Below the pieces are notes generated by a model. It searched no databases. It saw nothing but the letters and a program-made list of their open reading frames with translations, and was not told the origin of the DNA. From contig NZ_CP039432.1 of assembly GCF_005484805.1 (NCBI RefSeq), forward strand, positions 2,046,001 to 2,110,000: DNA of 64,000 bases, given 5' to 3'. The position numbers and the translations under genes were made by a program. The first letter of the stretch is position 1. The number at the start of each line of letters is the position of its first letter. This document shows positions 40,830 to 52,069 of the stretch, one piece after another. Source of the stretch: Rhodococcus sp. SGAir0479. Lineage in GTDB: Bacteria > Actinomycetota > Actinomycetes > Mycobacteriales > Mycobacteriaceae.

Positions 40830-41417
40830 TTACTTCTGGTTGTAGAACCCGGTCTCGGCGATCCGGCGGCGCTCCTCGGCGGAGACGTCGATGTCGGCCG
40901 GCGAGAGCAGGAAGACCTTGGTGGCGACCTTGTCGAAGGAGCCGCGGAGGGCAAACGCCAGGCCGGCCGCGAAGTCCACCAGACGCTTGGCGTCGGCGTT
41001 GCTCATCTCGACCAGATCCATGATCACCGGCGAACCGTCGCGGAAGCGCTCGCCGATCGTGCGGGCCTCACCGTAGTCGCGGGGACGCAGCGTCGTGATC
41101 TTCGACAGCGGGCCGCCCTCGTCGACCACCGGACGACGGCTCTCCACCCGGTCCATACGCGAGTCGACGGCGAGCGCGCCTCGCGTCGCGCCCCGAGGAG
41201 CGGCGTTGCGCGGCGCGATCGACTCGATGCGCTGCGACGGACGGGGAGCGGGCTCGTAGCGATCGAAATCGCTCTCCACCTCGTCCCGGCGCGACGACGC
41301 GTATCCGGGCTCGGCGTACTCGCGACGACCCGGTCCGGGCTCGTCGATGTAATCGTCCTCGAAGTCCTCGAGGGGAACCATGCCGAAGTAAGCCTTGAAC
41401 TTGTGCAGGCTGCTCAT
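40830..41417 (-). CDS. sepF: cell division protein SepF
   Basis: 195 aa. N-terminal amphipathic helix ([13 protein letters not shown], about 2-14) for membrane binding, then a disordered acidic/arginine-rich linker (about 15-85), then the SepF dimerising domain (about 95-185) with the glycine-rich core [37 protein letters not shown]. In actinobacteria, which lack FtsA, SepF is the main membrane anchor of FtsZ. The ATG is preceded by GGAAGG. Confidence 0.96.
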   Translation of the reverse strand: MSSLHKFKAYFGMVPLEDFEDDYIDEPGPGRREYAEPGYASSRRDEVESDFDRYEPAPRPSQRIESIAPRNAAPRGATRGALAVDSRMDRVESRRPVVDEGGPLSKITTLRPRDYGEARTIGERFRDGSPVIMDLVEMSNADAKRLVDFAAGLAFALRGSFDKVATKVFLLSPADIDVSAEERRRIAETGFYNQK

Positions 41418-41514
41418 TGATCGACCTTCCTGGGCGCGGCGGACTGATACTGGCTCATCCTGCGGTCGACCGCAGAACTCCGGATGTGACAGATGATCAT
41501 GGTGTGACTGGTGA

Positions 41515-42255
41515 TCATTTCGAGACTATCGGTCGAGGGCCGAGCAGCGCAGTTCCGACACGCACACAGGTCGATCCGTGCCGCACCGCCGCCTCCAGAT
41601 CGCCGGTCATCCCGGCGGACACCGTCCTCGCGGCCGGATGCAGCCGCAGCAGCTCGCTGTGCACCGCGTTCAGCTGCGCGAACGCGGCATCCGGGTCGGC
41701 GCCCAGGGGCGGGACCGCCATGAGACCGGCGAGGTCGAGCCCGGGCGACGCCGCGATCCGGTCGGCGAGCGCGTCGAGGTCGGGGACCGGGACCCCGCCC
41801 CGGGACGGATCCCCGTCGAGACTCACCTGGATCAGCACCTCGACCGGACGCGCCCGCTCCCCCACCTCGAGCGCCGCGGCCGCTGCCGCGGACAAGGCGT
41901 CCGCCAGGCGGTCGCTGTCGAGTGAGTGGACGGTGTCGGCCCACCTGACGACCGATTTGACCTTGTTGCGCTGCAACCGGCCGATCATGTGCCACCGCAC
42001 CGGCTCCGGCGCATCGCGGTGGTCACGGAACTCGGCAATCTTGGTACTCGCCTCGGGCTCGCGGGATTCGCCGAACTCGCGGCAGCCCAACTCGTAGAGG
42101 ATGTGCACGTCCGACGCCGGGAAGAACTTCGTCACCGGCAACAGCGCGACCTCGGCCGGATCGCGGCCCGCGTCCCGGCACGCAGTGTCGAGCCTGGCGC
42201 GGACCTGCGTCAGCGCCGACGCGATCTGCTCGTGTCTGTCCATCCCGACTGTCAA
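41515..42255 (-). CDS. yggS: YggS-family PLP-binding protein (PLPBP)
   Basis: 246 aa alpha/beta-barrel protein of the PLP homeostasis family. The PLP-binding lysine is in [13 protein letters not shown] (about 39-51), and [13 protein letters not shown] (about 88-100) is the second family motif. It affects vitamin B6 and amino-acid pools rather than acting as a typical enzyme. The chosen start is TTG at 42255, with GGAG 5 bases upstream; ATG at 42243 is an alternative. It is 8 bases downstream of pgeF in the conserved ftsZ-pgeF-yggS-sepF order. Confidence 0.92.
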   Translation of the reverse strand: MTVGMDRHEQIASALTQVRARLDTACRDAGRDPAEVALLPVTKFFPASDVHILYELGCREFGESREPEASTKIAEFRDHRDAPEPVRWHMIGRLQRNKVKSVVRWADTVHSLDSDRLADALSAAAAAALEVGERARPVEVLIQVSLDGDPSRGGVPVPDLDALADRIAASPGLDLAGLMAVPPLGADPDAAFAQLNAVHSELLRLHPAARTVSAGMTGDLEAAVRHGSTCVRVGTALLGPRPIVSK

Positions 42256-42265
42256 CTCTTCTCCG

Positions 42266-43006
42266 TCACTCGTCTCCGGACGGATCCATCCAGATCACGG
42301 CGGCCAGCCGACCGGTCGGCGCACCGCGTCGATGACTGAACAGCGTCGGGTCCTCGATGGTGCAGCGCGGGTCCTCGGCGACGCCCGAGACCCCGGCCGC
42401 GAGGAGTTGGCGGCGCAGGCCGGCCCGTAGATCGAGGCCGGGCGTGCCCTTCTCGGTCCGGGTCGCGCTCCCGGGCAGGAACTTCTCGACGTCCGCCTGC
42501 ATCGCCGCGGGGACCTCGTACCGGCGACCACTGGCCGCCGGACCGAGGAAGGCACCGATGCGCTCCGGACGGGCGCCCTGCTCGATCATGGCGCCGATGA
42601 CCTTGGGCACGATGCCGATCCGGGCACCGATCCGGCCGGCGTGGACGGCCGCGATCACGCCCGCCTCGTCGTCGGACAGCAGGATCGGCACACAGTCCGC
42701 GCTGAGCGTCACGAGCGCGAGTCCGGGTTCCGTGGTCACCAGCGCGTCGGTCGCGGGCACGGGCCCGTCGACCGGACCGTCCACGACCGTCACCGTGCGG
42801 CTGTGGATCTGCTCCATCCACACCAGGCGCTCGAACGGCAGCCCGATGCCGTCGGCCAGCCGACGACGGTTGGCCTCGACGGACGCAGGGTCGTCGCCGA
42901 CGTGGTCACCGAGATTGAACGAGTCGTACGGCGCCGCGGACACACCGCCGGCGCGGGTCGTGACGACCCGCCGGACCCGGACGCCCGTCACGGAGGCCCC
43001 GCTCAA
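42266..43006 (-). CDS. pgeF: PgeF/YfiH-family protein, peptidoglycan editing factor
   Basis: 246 aa. Laccase-domain family first seen as YfiH/DUF152, whose E. coli member removes serine wrongly incorporated into muropeptides. Metal-binding residues are visible in the HSR (about 68), ADCVP (about 102-106) and HAGR (about 122-125) motifs. The start is TTG overlapping the ftsZ stop in TTGA, so translation is coupled to ftsZ; GTG at 42991 is an alternative. Gene position directly after ftsZ is conserved in actinobacteria and Firmicutes. Confidence 0.9.
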   Translation of the reverse strand: MSGASVTGVRVRRVVTTRAGGVSAAPYDSFNLGDHVGDDPASVEANRRRLADGIGLPFERLVWMEQIHSRTVTVVDGPVDGPVPATDALVTTEPGLALVTLSADCVPILLSDDEAGVIAAVHAGRIGARIGIVPKVIGAMIEQGARPERIGAFLGPAASGRRYEVPAAMQADVEKFLPGSATRTEKGTPGLDLRAGLRRQLLAAGVSGVAEDPRCTIEDPTLFSHRRGAPTGRLAAVIWMDPSGDE

Positions 43007-44238
43007 CGGCGCATGAAGGAAGGCACGTCGACGTCGTCGTCCTCGCCCTCCTCGTTGCCGACCGGTACCGCGCGGGAGGTGTTGCCACCGAGCGGCGGCA
43101 GGCTCGAACCCGTCGGAGTACCCACCGGCTCGCGCGGCGGCGCCGCATGGGCCGGCTCGGCCGGGGCGGCCGGAGCGGTCGGCGGCGCCTGGGGAGCCGG
43201 ACGCTCGGACTGTCCGACCTCACCGGCGCGACCGGCACCGATGTTGCCGCGGCCGATGGCGGACTGGACCTCGAGCGGACGCTTGACCGGCGCGCCGCCG
43301 TCGAAGCCGGCCGCGATCACCGTGACGCGAACCTCGTCGCCCAGCGAATCGTCGATCACGGTTCCGAAGATGATGTTGGCGTCGATGTGCGCGGCCTCCT
43401 GGACCAGCGACGCCGCCTCGTTGATCTCGAACAGGCCCAGATCCGACCCGCCGGCGATCGACAGCAGCACGCCCCGTGCGCCCTCCATGGACGCCTCGAG
43501 CAGCGGCGAGTTGATCGCGGTCTCGGCGGCCTTGATCGAGCGGCCCTCCCCGCGCGAGGAGCCGATACCCATGAGGGCGCTACCGGCGCCCGACATGACG
43601 CTCTTGACGTCCGCGAAGTCGACGTTGATCAGACCCGGGGTGGTGATGAGGTCGGTGATGCCCTGGACACCGTTGAGGAGGACCTCGTCGGCGCTGCGGA
43701 ACGCGTCCATCAGGCTGACCGCCGCGTCACCGAGCTGGAGCAGGCGGTCGTTGGGGATGACGATCAGGGTGTCGCACGACTCGCGCAGCGCGGAAATGCC
43801 GGACTCGGCCTGCGAGCCACGGCGCTTGCCCTCGAACGAGAACGGGCGGGTGACCACACCGATCGTGAGGGCGCCGAGCTTGCGAGCGATGCTGGCGACG
43901 ACGGGCGCGCCACCGGTTCCGGTGCCACCACCCTCGCCCGCCGTGACGAAGACCATGTCGGCACCCTTGAGGACCTCTTCGATCTCGTCCTTGTGGTCCT
44001 CGGCGGCCTTGCGGCCCACCTCGGGATCGGCACCGGCCCCGAGTCCGCGGGTCAGTTCACGTCCGACATCCAGCTTGACGTCGGCGTCGGACATCAGGAG
44101 TGCCTGCGCATCGGTGTTGACCGCGATGAACTCGACTCCCTTGAGTCCCTGCTCGATCATGCGGTTGACAGCATTGACGCCGCCGCCGCCGATACCGACG
44201 ACCTTGATGACGGCGAGGTAATTGTGCGGGGGCGTCAT
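43003..44238 (-). CDS. ftsZ: cell division GTPase FtsZ
   Basis: 411 aa tubulin homologue forming the Z-ring. GTP-binding glycine-rich GGGTGTGG (103-110) and N-terminal [13 protein letters not shown] (about 15-27) are present, as is the synergy-loop [11 protein letters not shown] (about 203-213). A Pro/Ala-rich linker (about 320-395) ends in the conserved tail [12 protein letters not shown], which binds SepF and FtsW. It has a 224-base upstream region after ftsQ that probably carries its own promoter. It is coupled to pgeF at its stop. Confidence 0.98.
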   Translation of the reverse strand: MTPPHNYLAVIKVVGIGGGGVNAVNRMIEQGLKGVEFIAVNTDAQALLMSDADVKLDVGRELTRGLGAGADPEVGRKAAEDHKDEIEEVLKGADMVFVTAGEGGGTGTGGAPVVASIARKLGALTIGVVTRPFSFEGKRRGSQAESGISALRESCDTLIVIPNDRLLQLGDAAVSLMDAFRSADEVLLNGVQGITDLITTPGLINVDFADVKSVMSGAGSALMGIGSSRGEGRSIKAAETAINSPLLEASMEGARGVLLSIAGGSDLGLFEINEAASLVQEAAHIDANIIFGTVIDDSLGDEVRVTVIAAGFDGGAPVKRPLEVQSAIGRGNIGAGRAGEVGQSERPAPQAPPTAPAAPAEPAHAAPPREPVGTPTGSSLPPLGGNTSRAVPVGNEEGEDDDVDVPSFMRR

Positions 44239-44462
44239 TGGCTCTCGCCTTCCGTGAGTGGATTTCGCGCTCGTTCTGGGATGAGTATCGGAAAACCCTC
44301 AACCTCAACCACAGGGTCAAGGTTATGTCAAGTAGTTCCTTGTTGCGAAACGCTATGCAGTGCCACAGCGATCCGCCAGCAGGCGCGCCGACGCGCGCCA
44401 AGTTTTTGCGGGCCCCTCCGGGACCCTGACCCGATTTCGACACGAGCCGTCCGAGTCACCCA
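44239..44462 (-). promoter_or_regulatory. ftsQ-ftsZ spacer, ftsZ promoter region
   Basis: 224 bases without a supported gene. On the minus strand TTGACA lies at 44331-44326 and a run of TTGAGG-type motifs (44297-44310) precedes TACTCA (44287-44282). This AT-richer block, with the long spacing in an otherwise overlapping operon, points to one or more ftsZ promoters, as known in other actinobacteria, but no pair fits an ideal 17-base spacing. The ATG follows GGAAGGCGAG. Confidence 0.4.
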
Positions 44463-45290
44463 TCACTTTACTGTGGGCAGTTCGGGACTCGAGACGTCGA
44501 AGTTCCGGCCCGGCTGCGTCAAGAGTACGGACACCACCGCAGACTTCCTCTCGGAACTCTCGGCGCTGCCCCACACCACGACGCGGCCGTCCACCAGAGT
44601 AACCGAGACGCTCGAAATCGTCGGTGCCGCAACCTCGGCCACCTGGACTCGCAGCGCCTCGGGCAGCGCGTCCAGCACCGCCAGGGCCGCCTGGGTGGCG
44701 TGGTCGTCGTGTCCCGGGGTGGGCGTGACCAGGCGTGCCACCCCGAACGGGGGCGGTTCGGTCGCGTAGTCCACCCCCTGCGCGTCCAGCAGGTGTGGGC
44801 CCTCCGGAGAATCGAAGAACAACACGGGAATCCGTTCGACGACGGTGAGCTTGACCGTCGAGGGGTAGATCCGCTGGACCCGCGCCTCGGCGACCCGGCG
44901 GATGGTGGCCACCCGCCGCGCGGCCGCTCCGGTGTCGACCCGCAGCAGGGGCGTGCCCTCGGCGATGTCGAGCGCCTGCAGCGCTTCCTCCTGCGTGATC
45001 ACCCCGTCCCCGACGTACTCGATCTGCCGGACCGACATCAGTGGACTGAACCACAGCGCCGCGAACACCGCCACGAGCACCACTGCGGCCGTGCCGCCGA
45101 ACAGGAACACCTTGCGGCGCAACGACCTGGCACGCGCGCGTTCGGCAGCGGCCTGACCCGCGTGGTCACCGGTCGCCGCGTGCTCGACGGGACGCCGCTC
45201 ACGGACACCGGTCCGACCGCGCGCCCGCCGGTCCCGCCGGGCATCCGGGTGTCGGCCCCGCGAACCGCCCCGCCGCCCGTCGACCGTCAT
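44463..45290 (-). CDS. ftsQ: cell division protein FtsQ
   Basis: 275 aa bitopic membrane protein. A long basic cytoplasmic N-terminus (about 1-60) is followed by a single hydrophobic helix (about 64-84) and a POTRA domain ([23 protein letters not shown], about 88-158), then the FtsQ beta domain. It bridges early and late divisome proteins in the periplasm-like space. The ATG overlaps the murC stop (ATGA). The stop precedes the ftsZ promoter spacer. Confidence 0.94.
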   Translation of the reverse strand: MTVDGRRGGSRGRHPDARRDRRARGRTGVRERRPVEHAATGDHAGQAAAERARARSLRRKVFLFGGTAAVVLVAVFAALWFSPLMSVRQIEYVGDGVITQEEALQALDIAEGTPLLRVDTGAAARRVATIRRVAEARVQRIYPSTVKLTVVERIPVLFFDSPEGPHLLDAQGVDYATEPPPFGVARLVTPTPGHDDHATQAALAVLDALPEALRVQVAEVAAPTISSVSVTLVDGRVVVWGSAESSERKSAVVSVLLTQPGRNFDVSSPELPTVK

Positions 45291-46786
45291 CGTGACTCCG
45301 CGCCGGATCCCGTTGTACCCGAACGACGGCCGGGACCGGGGTGGGACCGTATCGCGTCGAGGATCTGTCCACCGAGCATCGTCACGTCACCGGCTCCCAT
45401 CGTGATCACGACGTCACCGGGCGCTGCGATCGCCGCGACCTGACGCGGAACCTGCGACCGATCGGGCTGATAGTGAACGGGTTTGGACACGCCCTGCGCG
45501 ACCAGCGCGCCACTCACGCCCGGGATCGGTTCCTCGCGGGCACCGTAGACGTCGAGCACCACCACCTCGTCGGCGAGATCGAGCGCCTCCCCGAATTCGC
45601 GCGCGAACGTCGCCGTCCGTGAGTACAGGTGCGGCTGGAAGACCACCACCACCCGACCGGCGGCCGGGTCGCCACCGACCAGTTCGCGGGCGGCGCCGAG
45701 AACCGCCCGCACCTCGGTGGGATGGTGGGCGTAGTCGTCGAACACCCGGACGCCGTGCTCGCGGCCGGTGAGCTGGAACCTGCGGTGCACGCCCCCGAAG
45801 CCGGCAAGCCCTTCGAGCAGTTCGTCGAGCTGGGCACCGGAGTCGAGTCCGGCGAGCAGCGCCGCAAGCGCGTTGAGCGCCATGTGCTTTCCCGGGACGG
45901 CCAGGCGCAACGTCCGTGGATCGCGCTCGCCGGCCAGCCGGATGTGCGCCGACCCCCCGACGTCCCGCGCCTCCCACGACAGCAACTCGACACCGACGGG
46001 AACGTCGCCGGCGGCCGCGACCGCGTCCGACGTCCCGTAACCGACCACCCGGATGTCGGGCCGGCCGGCCTCGACCGTGCGGCGCGCCAGCGCGGCCGAC
46101 CCGGGGTCGTCGAGGCACACCACCAGCAGGCCGCCGGGCGTCACGCGCGCCACGAAGTCGTCGAAGACCTGGACGTAGGCCTCGCTGCTGCCGAAGTAGT
46201 CGAGGTGGTCCGCCTCGATGTTGGTCACCACCACGACGTCCGGGTCGTACTGCAGCAACGAGCCGTCGCTCTCGTCGGCCTCGGCGACGAACACCTCGCC
46301 GGAGCCGTGATGCGCGTTGGTGCCGGCCTCGTTCAGCTCGCCCCCCACCGCGAAGGACGGGTCGAATCCGCAGTGCTGCAACGCCACGACGAGCATCGAC
46401 GTCGTCGACGTCTTGCCGTGCGTACCCGAGACCAGCAACGTGCGGTGCCCGCGCATGAGCGACGCCAGCACCACCGGGCGCAGGATGACCGGGATGCCCC
46501 GTTCGCGAGCTGCGACCAGTTCGGGATTGTCCTTCGGGATCGCGGCATGCGTCGTGACGACGGCGGTGGGACCGCCGGGGAGCAGGTCGAGCGCACTCGC
46601 GTCGTGGCCGATGCGCACGACCGCGCCCCGCGCCCGCAACGCCAGGACGCCCCGGCTCTCCTTGGCGTCGGATCCAGACACCTGGCCGCCGCGGGCCAGG
46701 AGGATGCGCGCGATGCCCGACATGCCGGCGCCGCCGATGCCGACCATGTGTACCCGCTCGAGACCCGCGGGCAACTGCTCGCTCAT
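45287..46786 (-). CDS. murC: UDP-N-acetylmuramate--L-alanine ligase
   Basis: 499 aa. It adds the first residue (L-Ala) to UDP-MurNAc in peptidoglycan precursor synthesis. N-terminal [13 protein letters not shown] (14-26) binds the UDP-sugar and [13 protein letters not shown] (about 118-130) is the ATP P-loop; the third domain carries [16 protein letters not shown]. Translation is coupled to murG upstream (ATGA) and ftsQ downstream (ATGA). Confidence 0.97.
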   Translation of the reverse strand: MSEQLPAGLERVHMVGIGGAGMSGIARILLARGGQVSGSDAKESRGVLALRARGAVVRIGHDASALDLLPGGPTAVVTTHAAIPKDNPELVAARERGIPVILRPVVLASLMRGHRTLLVSGTHGKTSTTSMLVVALQHCGFDPSFAVGGELNEAGTNAHHGSGEVFVAEADESDGSLLQYDPDVVVVTNIEADHLDYFGSSEAYVQVFDDFVARVTPGGLLVVCLDDPGSAALARRTVEAGRPDIRVVGYGTSDAVAAAGDVPVGVELLSWEARDVGGSAHIRLAGERDPRTLRLAVPGKHMALNALAALLAGLDSGAQLDELLEGLAGFGGVHRRFQLTGREHGVRVFDDYAHHPTEVRAVLGAARELVGGDPAAGRVVVVFQPHLYSRTATFAREFGEALDLADEVVVLDVYGAREEPIPGVSGALVAQGVSKPVHYQPDRSQVPRQVAAIAAPGDVVITMGAGDVTMLGGQILDAIRSHPGPGRRSGTTGSGAESR

Positions 46787-47943
46787 CGCTTTCCCTCTCC
46801 CCGTTCGGACGCTGCCACGTCGAGAACGATCCGTGCGACGGTGGCGGCGGCGCTGCGGTGGCCCGCGCCCGCCGCGTTCCGGCTCATGTCGTCGAGTCGC
46901 GCGCGGTCACCGAGCAGCGGGACCACGGTGTCCGCGACGTACTGCGGCGTCAGCTCGGCATCGGCCACGAGCATCCCGCCACCCGCGGACACGACCGGGC
47001 GCGCATTCAGTTCCTGCTCGCCGTTGCCGTGCGGCAGGGGCACGTAGACCGCCGGCAGACCGACCGCCGACACCTCCGCGACCGTCATCGCGCCGGACCG
47101 GCAGATCACCGCGTCGGCCGCGGAATACGCCAGGTCCATCCGGCTAAGGTACGGCACCGCGACATACGGTGTGGTGGGGTCGGATTCGACCTCGACGGAG
47201 TTCTTGGGTCCGTAGGCGTGCAGCACCGAGATGCCCGCGGCCGCCAGCTTCGGGGCCGCTCCCACGACCGCGTCGTTGAGCGACCGGGCGCCCTGGGAGC
47301 CGCCGAAGACCAGCAGCACCGGGCCCTCCGCGGGCAGCCCGAAGTGCGCGCGAGCCTGGGCCCGCAGCGCCGCACGATCGAGGCCGGTGATCGACGAGCG
47401 CACCGGGATACCGACGATCTCGGCGTCCGCGTGGCCCCGCGCCGCCACCCCCGAGCCCGCGACGGCGGCCAGCACGCGGCGCGCCCGGCGGGCCCCCACC
47501 TTGTTCGCGATGCCCGCGCTCGCGTTGGCCTCGTGCACGACGATCGGGACCTTTCGGCGCCGTCCGAACAGTCCCGATCCGGCCGCCAGATACGCGGGCA
47601 GCGCCACGTAGCCACCGAAGCCGACGATCACGTCCGCATCGGTGCGCTCCAGAACCGCGCGGGTCGCCGCGACCGACCGGCGGATCCGCCCCGGAAGCCG
47701 GAACAGGTCCATCGTCGGCTTGCGTGGAAGCGGCACCGGGGGGATCAGTTCGAGTGGATATCCGCGTTCGGGCACCAGCGTCGTCTCGAGGCCCCGTTCG
47801 GTGCCGAGTGCCGTCACGACGGCGTCGGGGTCGAGGGCGCGGATCGCGTCCGCCACCGCCATGGCCGGCTCGATGTGTCCCGCGGTGCCACCACCGGCCA
47901 CCACCACCGACAGGGCGGCCTTCTCGCGGTTGTCGCCGTTCAC
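46783..47943 (-). CDS. murG: lipid II synthase MurG
   Basis: 386 aa GT28 glycosyltransferase at the inner membrane face, converting lipid I to lipid II. N-terminal [17 protein letters not shown] (about 18-34) and central [15 protein letters not shown] (about 214-228) are its donor and acceptor motifs; the C-terminal [11 protein letters not shown] segment contacts UDP-GlcNAc. The GTG start overlaps the ftsW stop (GTGA). Confidence 0.97.
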   Translation of the reverse strand: MNGDNREKAALSVVVAGGGTAGHIEPAMAVADAIRALDPDAVVTALGTERGLETTLVPERGYPLELIPPVPLPRKPTMDLFRLPGRIRRSVAATRAVLERTDADVIVGFGGYVALPAYLAAGSGLFGRRRKVPIVVHEANASAGIANKVGARRARRVLAAVAGSGVAARGHADAEIVGIPVRSSITGLDRAALRAQARAHFGLPAEGPVLLVFGGSQGARSLNDAVVGAAPKLAAAGISVLHAYGPKNSVEVESDPTTPYVAVPYLSRMDLAYSAADAVICRSGAMTVAEVSAVGLPAVYVPLPHGNGEQELNARPVVSAGGGMLVADAELTPQYVADTVVPLLGDRARLDDMSRNAAGAGHRSAAATVARIVLDVAASERGEGKR

Positions 47944-49421
47944 CTACGCATTCCTCGCTCTTCCGGGCGGGGACCACGCGACCGCGCGGCCCGCCCACGT
48001 TCCGTCGCCGGGTTGGGCCCCCGGCGTACTCGATTGTCGTCCTCGCGCCGATCGACGTCGCGTGGCCGACGGCGGGGTCCGTCCCCGCGTGGCTCGGGGG
48101 GACGCGGCCGCTCCCGGCGCGCGGGCGGCACGGGCTCCCGCGGCGCCCGCCGGACCACCGCCGCGCCCGGGGGCCGCGGCGGGATGTAGGCCGCGGGCCT
48201 GGGCAACCGCAGCAAACGCGACACCCGGCCGTCCTGACCGCTGTGCAGTGCCGCGACGGCCTCCGGTTCGTGCCGGGCCGCGTTCGCGACGAGACCGAAC
48301 ATCAACAGCGTGGTGGCCGTCGAGGTACCGCCCGCAGAGACCAGCGGCAACTGCAGGCCGGTCACCGGCAGGATCCCGACGACGTAACCGATGTTGATGA
48401 ACGCCTGACCGGTGATCCACGCGGTCGCGGTCGCGGTCAGCAGCTGCAGGAACGGATCCGACGAACGCCGCGCGATCCGCAACCCGGTGTACACGAACAG
48501 CCCGAACAGGCCGATTACCGCGCCGGCGCCGAGGAACCCCAGTTCCTCGCCGATGATCGCGAAGATGAAGTCGTTGTGGGCGTTGGGCAGGTAGCTCCAC
48601 TTGGCGCGGCTCTGCCCCAGCCCCTCACCGAACAGACTGCCGTCCGCCAGCGCGTACTTCGCCTGGCGCGCCTGGTAGCCGATGCCCTGCGGGTCGGCTG
48701 CCGGGTCGAAGAACGCCTGGACGCGCGCGGACCGGTAGCCGGCCGTGAGCGCGAGCGTCACCGCCGCGACCACACCGGCACCGAGGATGCCGACGAAGAC
48801 CTTGAGCGGCAACCCCGCGAACCACAGCAGCGCCAGCAGGATGATCGCGAGCGAGATCGTCGTCCCGAGGTCCGGCTGCAACACGATCAGGACGAACACG
48901 ATCAGCGCGGCCGGCACCAGCGGGATCAGCAGTTCCTTGAGCGACTGCGTCTCCCGGCGCCGCGTGGCGAGCAGGTGCGCCCCCCACACTGCGAACGCGA
49001 TCTTGGCCAGCTCGGAGGGCTGCAGCGAGATGGGACCGATCACGAACCAGCCGCGGGTGCCCTGCGACATCGTGCCGATACCGGGGATCAGCACGAGCAC
49101 GAGCATCACGACGGTCACACCGAACGCCGGCAGCGCCCACCTGCGCATGACCCGCACCGGGATGAGCAGGGCGACGTAGAAGATCACCAGCCCGAGCGTC
49201 GCGAAGATCAACTGGGAGACGAACTTCCCGTACGCCGACCCGTCGGCCGCCACGGACTCGACGCTCGACGACGACAGCACCATCACCAGGCCGAGGACCG
49301 TCAGCAGCGTCGCGATGGTGACGACCAGGTGGAACGACGTCAGAGGTCGCGCCAGCCACGCGCCGATGCGGGTCCGGGGTCCGCGGTCGGACTTGGCGGT
49401 GCGCTCGGTCTCGGGTCTCAT
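47940..49421 (-). CDS. ftsW: SEDS peptidoglycan polymerase FtsW
   Basis: 493 aa with ten hydrophobic helices (about 30-400). Conserved SEDS segments include [20 protein letters not shown] (about 120-140), with the catalytic-type Asp in [11 protein letters not shown] (about 188), and [21 protein letters not shown] (about 264-284). The C-terminal 95 residues are a cytoplasmic Arg/Pro-rich tail. It polymerises septal glycan with PBP2b. The ATG overlaps the murD stop (ATGA). Confidence 0.96.
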   Translation of the reverse strand: MRPETERTAKSDRGPRTRIGAWLARPLTSFHLVVTIATLLTVLGLVMVLSSSSVESVAADGSAYGKFVSQLIFATLGLVIFYVALLIPVRVMRRWALPAFGVTVVMLVLVLIPGIGTMSQGTRGWFVIGPISLQPSELAKIAFAVWGAHLLATRRRETQSLKELLIPLVPAALIVFVLIVLQPDLGTTISLAIILLALLWFAGLPLKVFVGILGAGVVAAVTLALTAGYRSARVQAFFDPAADPQGIGYQARQAKYALADGSLFGEGLGQSRAKWSYLPNAHNDFIFAIIGEELGFLGAGAVIGLFGLFVYTGLRIARRSSDPFLQLLTATATAWITGQAFINIGYVVGILPVTGLQLPLVSAGGTSTATTLLMFGLVANAARHEPEAVAALHSGQDGRVSRLLRLPRPAAYIPPRPPGAAVVRRAPREPVPPARRERPRPPEPRGDGPRRRPRDVDRREDDNRVRRGPNPATERGRAARSRGPRPEERGMRR

Positions 49422-50971
49422 CGGCGGGTCCCGGACTCCCCCGCCGTGTTCGCCGGCCCGATCCGGTCGTCGGGCAGCGCCCGCGCCGCGTCGGCGAAGC
49501 TCCGTCCGCGGTGACCGTACGAGTCGAACATGTCCAGCGACGCCGCTGCCGGGGCCAGCAGCACGGCGTCGCCGGGCGCAGCCATCGCCGCAGCCGCGCC
49601 CACCGCTTCCGCCATCACCGCGTCGGCGTCCGCCCGTGGCAGGTCGAGGCGCGCCGTGCCGGGGGTTCCTGCCGCCATCCGAGCATCGTCTCCCGCCCGG
49701 ATGTGCACGACGGGGACCTCCGGGGCGTGTCGCGCGAGTGCGTCGGCAATCTCGGCGGCATCGCGGCCGATGAGCACCGCGCCCGCGAGCCGGTCGGCGA
49801 CCTCGGTGACGAGGTCGTCCACCCGCGCACCCTTGAGGAGGCCGCCGGCGATCCACACGACGGAGTCGCGCGCGAGGATCGACGACCGCGCGGCGTGCGG
49901 ATTGGTTGCCTTGGAGTCGTCGACGAACACCACCCCGGCCGCCTCGCGTACCAGCTCGGCGCGGTGCGGGCCCACCCGGTGCGCGCGCAGACCCGCACCG
50001 ACCGCGTCCGCCGACACGCCCGCCGCGCGGGCCAGCGCAGCCGCCGCCAGCGCGTCGCACACGCCGGCCGGGCCGGGCGGGCTGATCTCGTCGGCGCCGA
50101 TCAGCGCGGCGCCGGCCGAGTTGTCTTCCGAGGCGCCGTCGAACGCCCGATCGACGAGCATGCCGTCGGTCACGCCGAGTTCGCCGGGGCCGGGCCGGCC
50201 GAGCCGGAATCCGACGGTGCGTCCGTCGCGGGGGCGGTCCGCGAGCGCGGCCGCGACGGCGTCGTCGAGGCCCACGACCGCGACCTCACCGGTCAGTGCC
50301 CGGGCCTTCGCGTCGACGTAGCCGGTCATGCCGCCGTGCCAGTCCAGATGGTCCTCGGCGATGTTGAGCACGACGCCGGCGGTGGGCCGCACCGACGGCG
50401 CCCAGTACAGCTGGAAGGACGACAGTTCGACCGCGAGCACCTCGGCCCGGGGTTGCTCGGTGCGCAGCGCGTCGAGGACGGGCAGTCCGATGTTGCCGCA
50501 CGCCGCCGACGGAATTCCGGCGGACTCGAGGATCGAGTGCAGCATCGACGTCGTCGTGGTCTTGCCGTTGGTGCCCGTCACCACCAGCCAGCGCCTGGGC
50601 GGACCGTAGATGCGGGCCCGGTCGACGCGCCAGGAGAACTCGATGTCGCCCCACACCGGCACCCCGGCCGCGGCGGCGGCCGCGAGGACCGGGGCGTCGG
50701 GGCGGAAACCCGGGCTGGTGACGACGACGGCGAACTCCGCGACCCGTGCGGGGTCGGCGACGAGGTCGCCCAGCGGCACCGTCGCGGCGCCCGCCTCGGC
50801 ACATCGCGCGAGCACGTCCGCGTTGGTGTCGGTGACCGTGACGCGGGCGCCGAGGTCGTGCAACGGCGCGATGACCGCCCGGCCCGAGATGCCGGCGCCC
50901 GCCACCAGGACGGCCGCGCCGCGCAGTCCGCCCAGGCCCGCGGCGTCGAGGTACTGCTCCTCGAACTGCAT
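49418..50971 (-). CDS. murD: UDP-N-acetylmuramoyl-L-alanine--D-glutamate ligase
   Basis: 517 aa. It adds D-Glu to UDP-MurNAc-L-Ala. ATP P-loop [14 protein letters not shown] (about 128-141), [11 protein letters not shown] (about 205-215) and [11 protein letters not shown] (about 347-357) are Mur-ligase motifs. It is slightly longer than usual because of Ala-rich insertions in the C-terminal domain. It starts 3 bases after the mraY stop and overlaps ftsW. Confidence 0.96.
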   Translation of the reverse strand: MQFEEQYLDAAGLGGLRGAAVLVAGAGISGRAVIAPLHDLGARVTVTDTNADVLARCAEAGAATVPLGDLVADPARVAEFAVVVTSPGFRPDAPVLAAAAAAGVPVWGDIEFSWRVDRARIYGPPRRWLVVTGTNGKTTTTSMLHSILESAGIPSAACGNIGLPVLDALRTEQPRAEVLAVELSSFQLYWAPSVRPTAGVVLNIAEDHLDWHGGMTGYVDAKARALTGEVAVVGLDDAVAAALADRPRDGRTVGFRLGRPGPGELGVTDGMLVDRAFDGASEDNSAGAALIGADEISPPGPAGVCDALAAAALARAAGVSADAVGAGLRAHRVGPHRAELVREAAGVVFVDDSKATNPHAARSSILARDSVVWIAGGLLKGARVDDLVTEVADRLAGAVLIGRDAAEIADALARHAPEVPVVHIRAGDDARMAAGTPGTARLDLPRADADAVMAEAVGAAAAMAAPGDAVLLAPAAASLDMFDSYGHRGRSFADAARALPDDRIGPANTAGESGTRR

Positions 50972-50974
50972 GCG

Positions 50975-52069
50975 TCAGTCCCCGATCGCCGCGAGGTACT
51001 CGCTGTAGAACAGGGCCAGACCGATCGCCGACGCGATCGCGCCCAGCAGCCAGAATCTGATGATCACCTGGGTTTCCGCCCAGCCACCGAGTTCGAAGTG
51101 GTGGTGGAACGGCGCCATCCGGAACACGCGGCGCCGGCTCGACCGGAACACCGCCACCTGGATGACCACCGACGCCGCCTCGGCGACGAACAGCGCACCG
51201 ATGACGACCATCAGCAGCTCGGTGCGGGTGGTGATCGACAGGCCGGCGAGCATGCCGCCGAGCGCGAGCGAGCCTGTGTCGCCCATGAAGATCTTCGCGG
51301 GCGCCGCGTTCCACCACAGGAACCCGATGCAGGCGGCCGCGCCGGCGGCGCACAGCAGCGCCAGATCCAGCGGGTCGCGGACGTCGTAGCAGCCCTTCGA
51401 CGGGCCGAGGCTGCCCGGACCGCCGCTGCACGCGTTGCGGTACTGCCAGAACGTGATGATGACGTAGGCGCCGAGCACGAGGCTCATGGACCCGGCCGCC
51501 AGACCGTCGAGACCGTCGGTGAGGTTCACCGCGTTCGACCACGCGCTGACAAGCAGGTACACGAAGAGGATGAAGACGATCGAGCCCATGCTCACCGTCG
51601 CGATGTCGCGCACGTACGACAGGTGCACGCTGCCCGGGGTGAGCCCACTGCCGCCGCGGAACTGCAACGCCAGAATGCCGAACGCGACCGCGGCCACCAG
51701 CTGGCCCACGAGCTTGGCGGTCTTGTTGAGGCCGAGGTTGCGCTGCTTGCGGATCTTGATGAAGTCGTCGAGGAAGCCGACACCGCCGAGCGCGGTCGTC
51801 AGCCCCAGCACCAGCAGACCCGACGCCGACGGCCCCTCCGCGTCGTAGCCGATCCCGATGAGGTGCGAGCCCCAGTACCCGGCCCACAGACCGGCCAGGA
51901 TCGCGACGCCGCCCATGGTCGGGGTGCCACGCTTGGCCTGGTGACTGGCCGGGCCCTCGACCCGGATCTCCTGGCCGAAGCCCTGCCGCGAGAAGATCTT
52001 GATCAGGACCGGCGTCAGCAGGATCGAGACCGCGAGCGCGATGCCCGCGGCGAAGAGAATCTGTCTCAC
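50975..52069 (-). CDS. mraY: phospho-MurNAc-pentapeptide translocase MraY
   Basis: 364 aa, ten hydrophobic helices. It transfers phospho-MurNAc-pentapeptide to undecaprenyl phosphate, making lipid I. Catalytic motifs: [12 protein letters not shown] (about 92-103, with the Asp pair), [13 protein letters not shown] (about 189-201) and [11 protein letters not shown] (about 320-330). The start GTG at 52069 overlaps the murF stop (GTGA); the upstream frame inside murF was rejected. Confidence 0.96.
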   Translation of the reverse strand: MRQILFAAGIALAVSILLTPVLIKIFSRQGFGQEIRVEGPASHQAKRGTPTMGGVAILAGLWAGYWGSHLIGIGYDAEGPSASGLLVLGLTTALGGVGFLDDFIKIRKQRNLGLNKTAKLVGQLVAAVAFGILALQFRGGSGLTPGSVHLSYVRDIATVSMGSIVFILFVYLLVSAWSNAVNLTDGLDGLAAGSMSLVLGAYVIITFWQYRNACSGGPGSLGPSKGCYDVRDPLDLALLCAAGAAACIGFLWWNAAPAKIFMGDTGSLALGGMLAGLSITTRTELLMVVIGALFVAEAASVVIQVAVFRSSRRRVFRMAPFHHHFELGGWAETQVIIRFWLLGAIASAIGLALFYSEYLAAIGD

